Positions 63,328-64,000 of a stretch of DNA of 64,000 bases are shown one piece after another. The notes under the pieces are model-generated. The model saw nothing but the letters and a program-made list of their open reading frames with translations, was not told the DNA's origin and ran no database searches. How positions within the stretch are numbered: the stretch's first letter is position 1; the number at the start of each line of letters is the position of its first letter. The DNA comes from Crotophaga sulcirostris. Lineage: Eukaryota; Chordata; Aves; Cuculiformes; Crotophagidae. Location of the stretch: positions 1,047,260 to 1,111,259 of the forward strand of contig VYZB01000279.1 of NCBI GenBank assembly GCA_013397455.1, in the 5' to 3' direction. Both the position numbers and the translations under genes were made by a program.

Positions 63328-64000
63328 CTAGAAAGAGAAGAAGCAGCATTTGCAGACAGGATATGCAACCTAAAACACTCAAGAATTAGGATTAGTCCAT
63401 TTTTTCCTACAGCCTTTCTGCCATTACAGGCAATGAAGTGAGCTACCCAGACAAAGTTTCAGGAAGAAGGAAGTTCCACCCACTCACCACCCACCCCGCC
63501 GAAGTCCTTTATTTGTTCCCAAATATAACCTTTCTCCATCTTTCATCCTAACCAGATGCTCTTTCGGATAAGAGAGAAAGGGATTTTTGTACATGTTTCA
63601 GTGCTGAATTCAATTGTAGCCTATGAGATATGTCCTTGTTATGGTTGGAAAGAACCAGTTCCTTAAATGCGATGTAGCTTTGGACAGTCACTACACACAC
63701 AAGGAATCTACCATGAAATGCAACCTATATAGTTCAGTTGTTCTTGTGAGCAGATTTATAGTCCTATCATTTCGAACCTCATTGACATAGACTAATTTGT
63801 GAAGCTCACTCAAGTCATTGGATGAAGCCTGATTTGTAACTGAAGAAAGAACAACTGATGAAAACTGTCATGATACATCTATGACAAAGTTCAGTGGTGA
63901 AAGAACTCGTATCAGAGCTAAACCCAGAGGGACTGGGCTAGTGGGAATGGAGAACAGAATGTATTCAACCAGCACAACGCAGGCAGCAATCAAAAAAATC
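63328..64000 (-). other. Intron of the second TMPRSS11 gene (runs off the window)
   Basis: No further exon seen up to the edge. In the first gene the equivalent intron is about 780 bases, so the next exon should lie just outside. Confidence 0.7.

Overview
The window is vertebrate nuclear DNA, almost certainly from a bird. It has genes with short exons and long introns, a GC-rich CpG-island promoter broken by a 245-base assembly gap, and several CR1 LINE fragments of avian type. It also holds one decayed mariner element. All three genes lie on the minus strand, so each reads from right to left.

Left end, about 1-6,030: the 5' end of UBA6, the E1 enzyme for ubiquitin and FAT10. Two exons are clear, at 3,050-3,112 with the likely start codon and at 1,528-1,622. 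A leader exon ends at 5,363 inside the CpG island. The rest of the gene lies beyond the left edge.

About 6,030-12,390 is intergenic. It holds a CR1 copy and a roughly 540-base internally deleted mariner element with both ends preserved. From 12,388 to 53,905 lies a complete or nearly complete type II transmembrane serine protease gene of the TMPRSS11 (HAT/DESC) family, most like TMPRSS11E. Ten coding exons join with matching phases into a 1,437-nt frame (478 residues): cytoplasmic tail, one membrane helix, SEA domain, linker, and a trypsin-like domain with intact His, Asp and Ser. Introns of 9, 13 and 8 kb hold most of the length. The first coding exon is the least certain part and would give an unusually long cytoplasmic tail.

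About 53,940-62,630 is intergenic and holds three CR1 fragments. From 62,633 to the right edge are the last two coding exons of a second TMPRSS11 paralog. These have exactly the same lengths and phases as the matching exons of the first gene, so the two are tandem duplicates.

The order UBA6 - TMPRSS11 - TMPRSS11, all in one orientation, matches the mammalian locus, except that no GNRHR was recognised between UBA6 and the protease cluster. I found no clearly new system. The points most worth a second look are the long-tail first exon, the frame that stays open upstream of the UBA6 start codon, and the two-ended mariner remnant.
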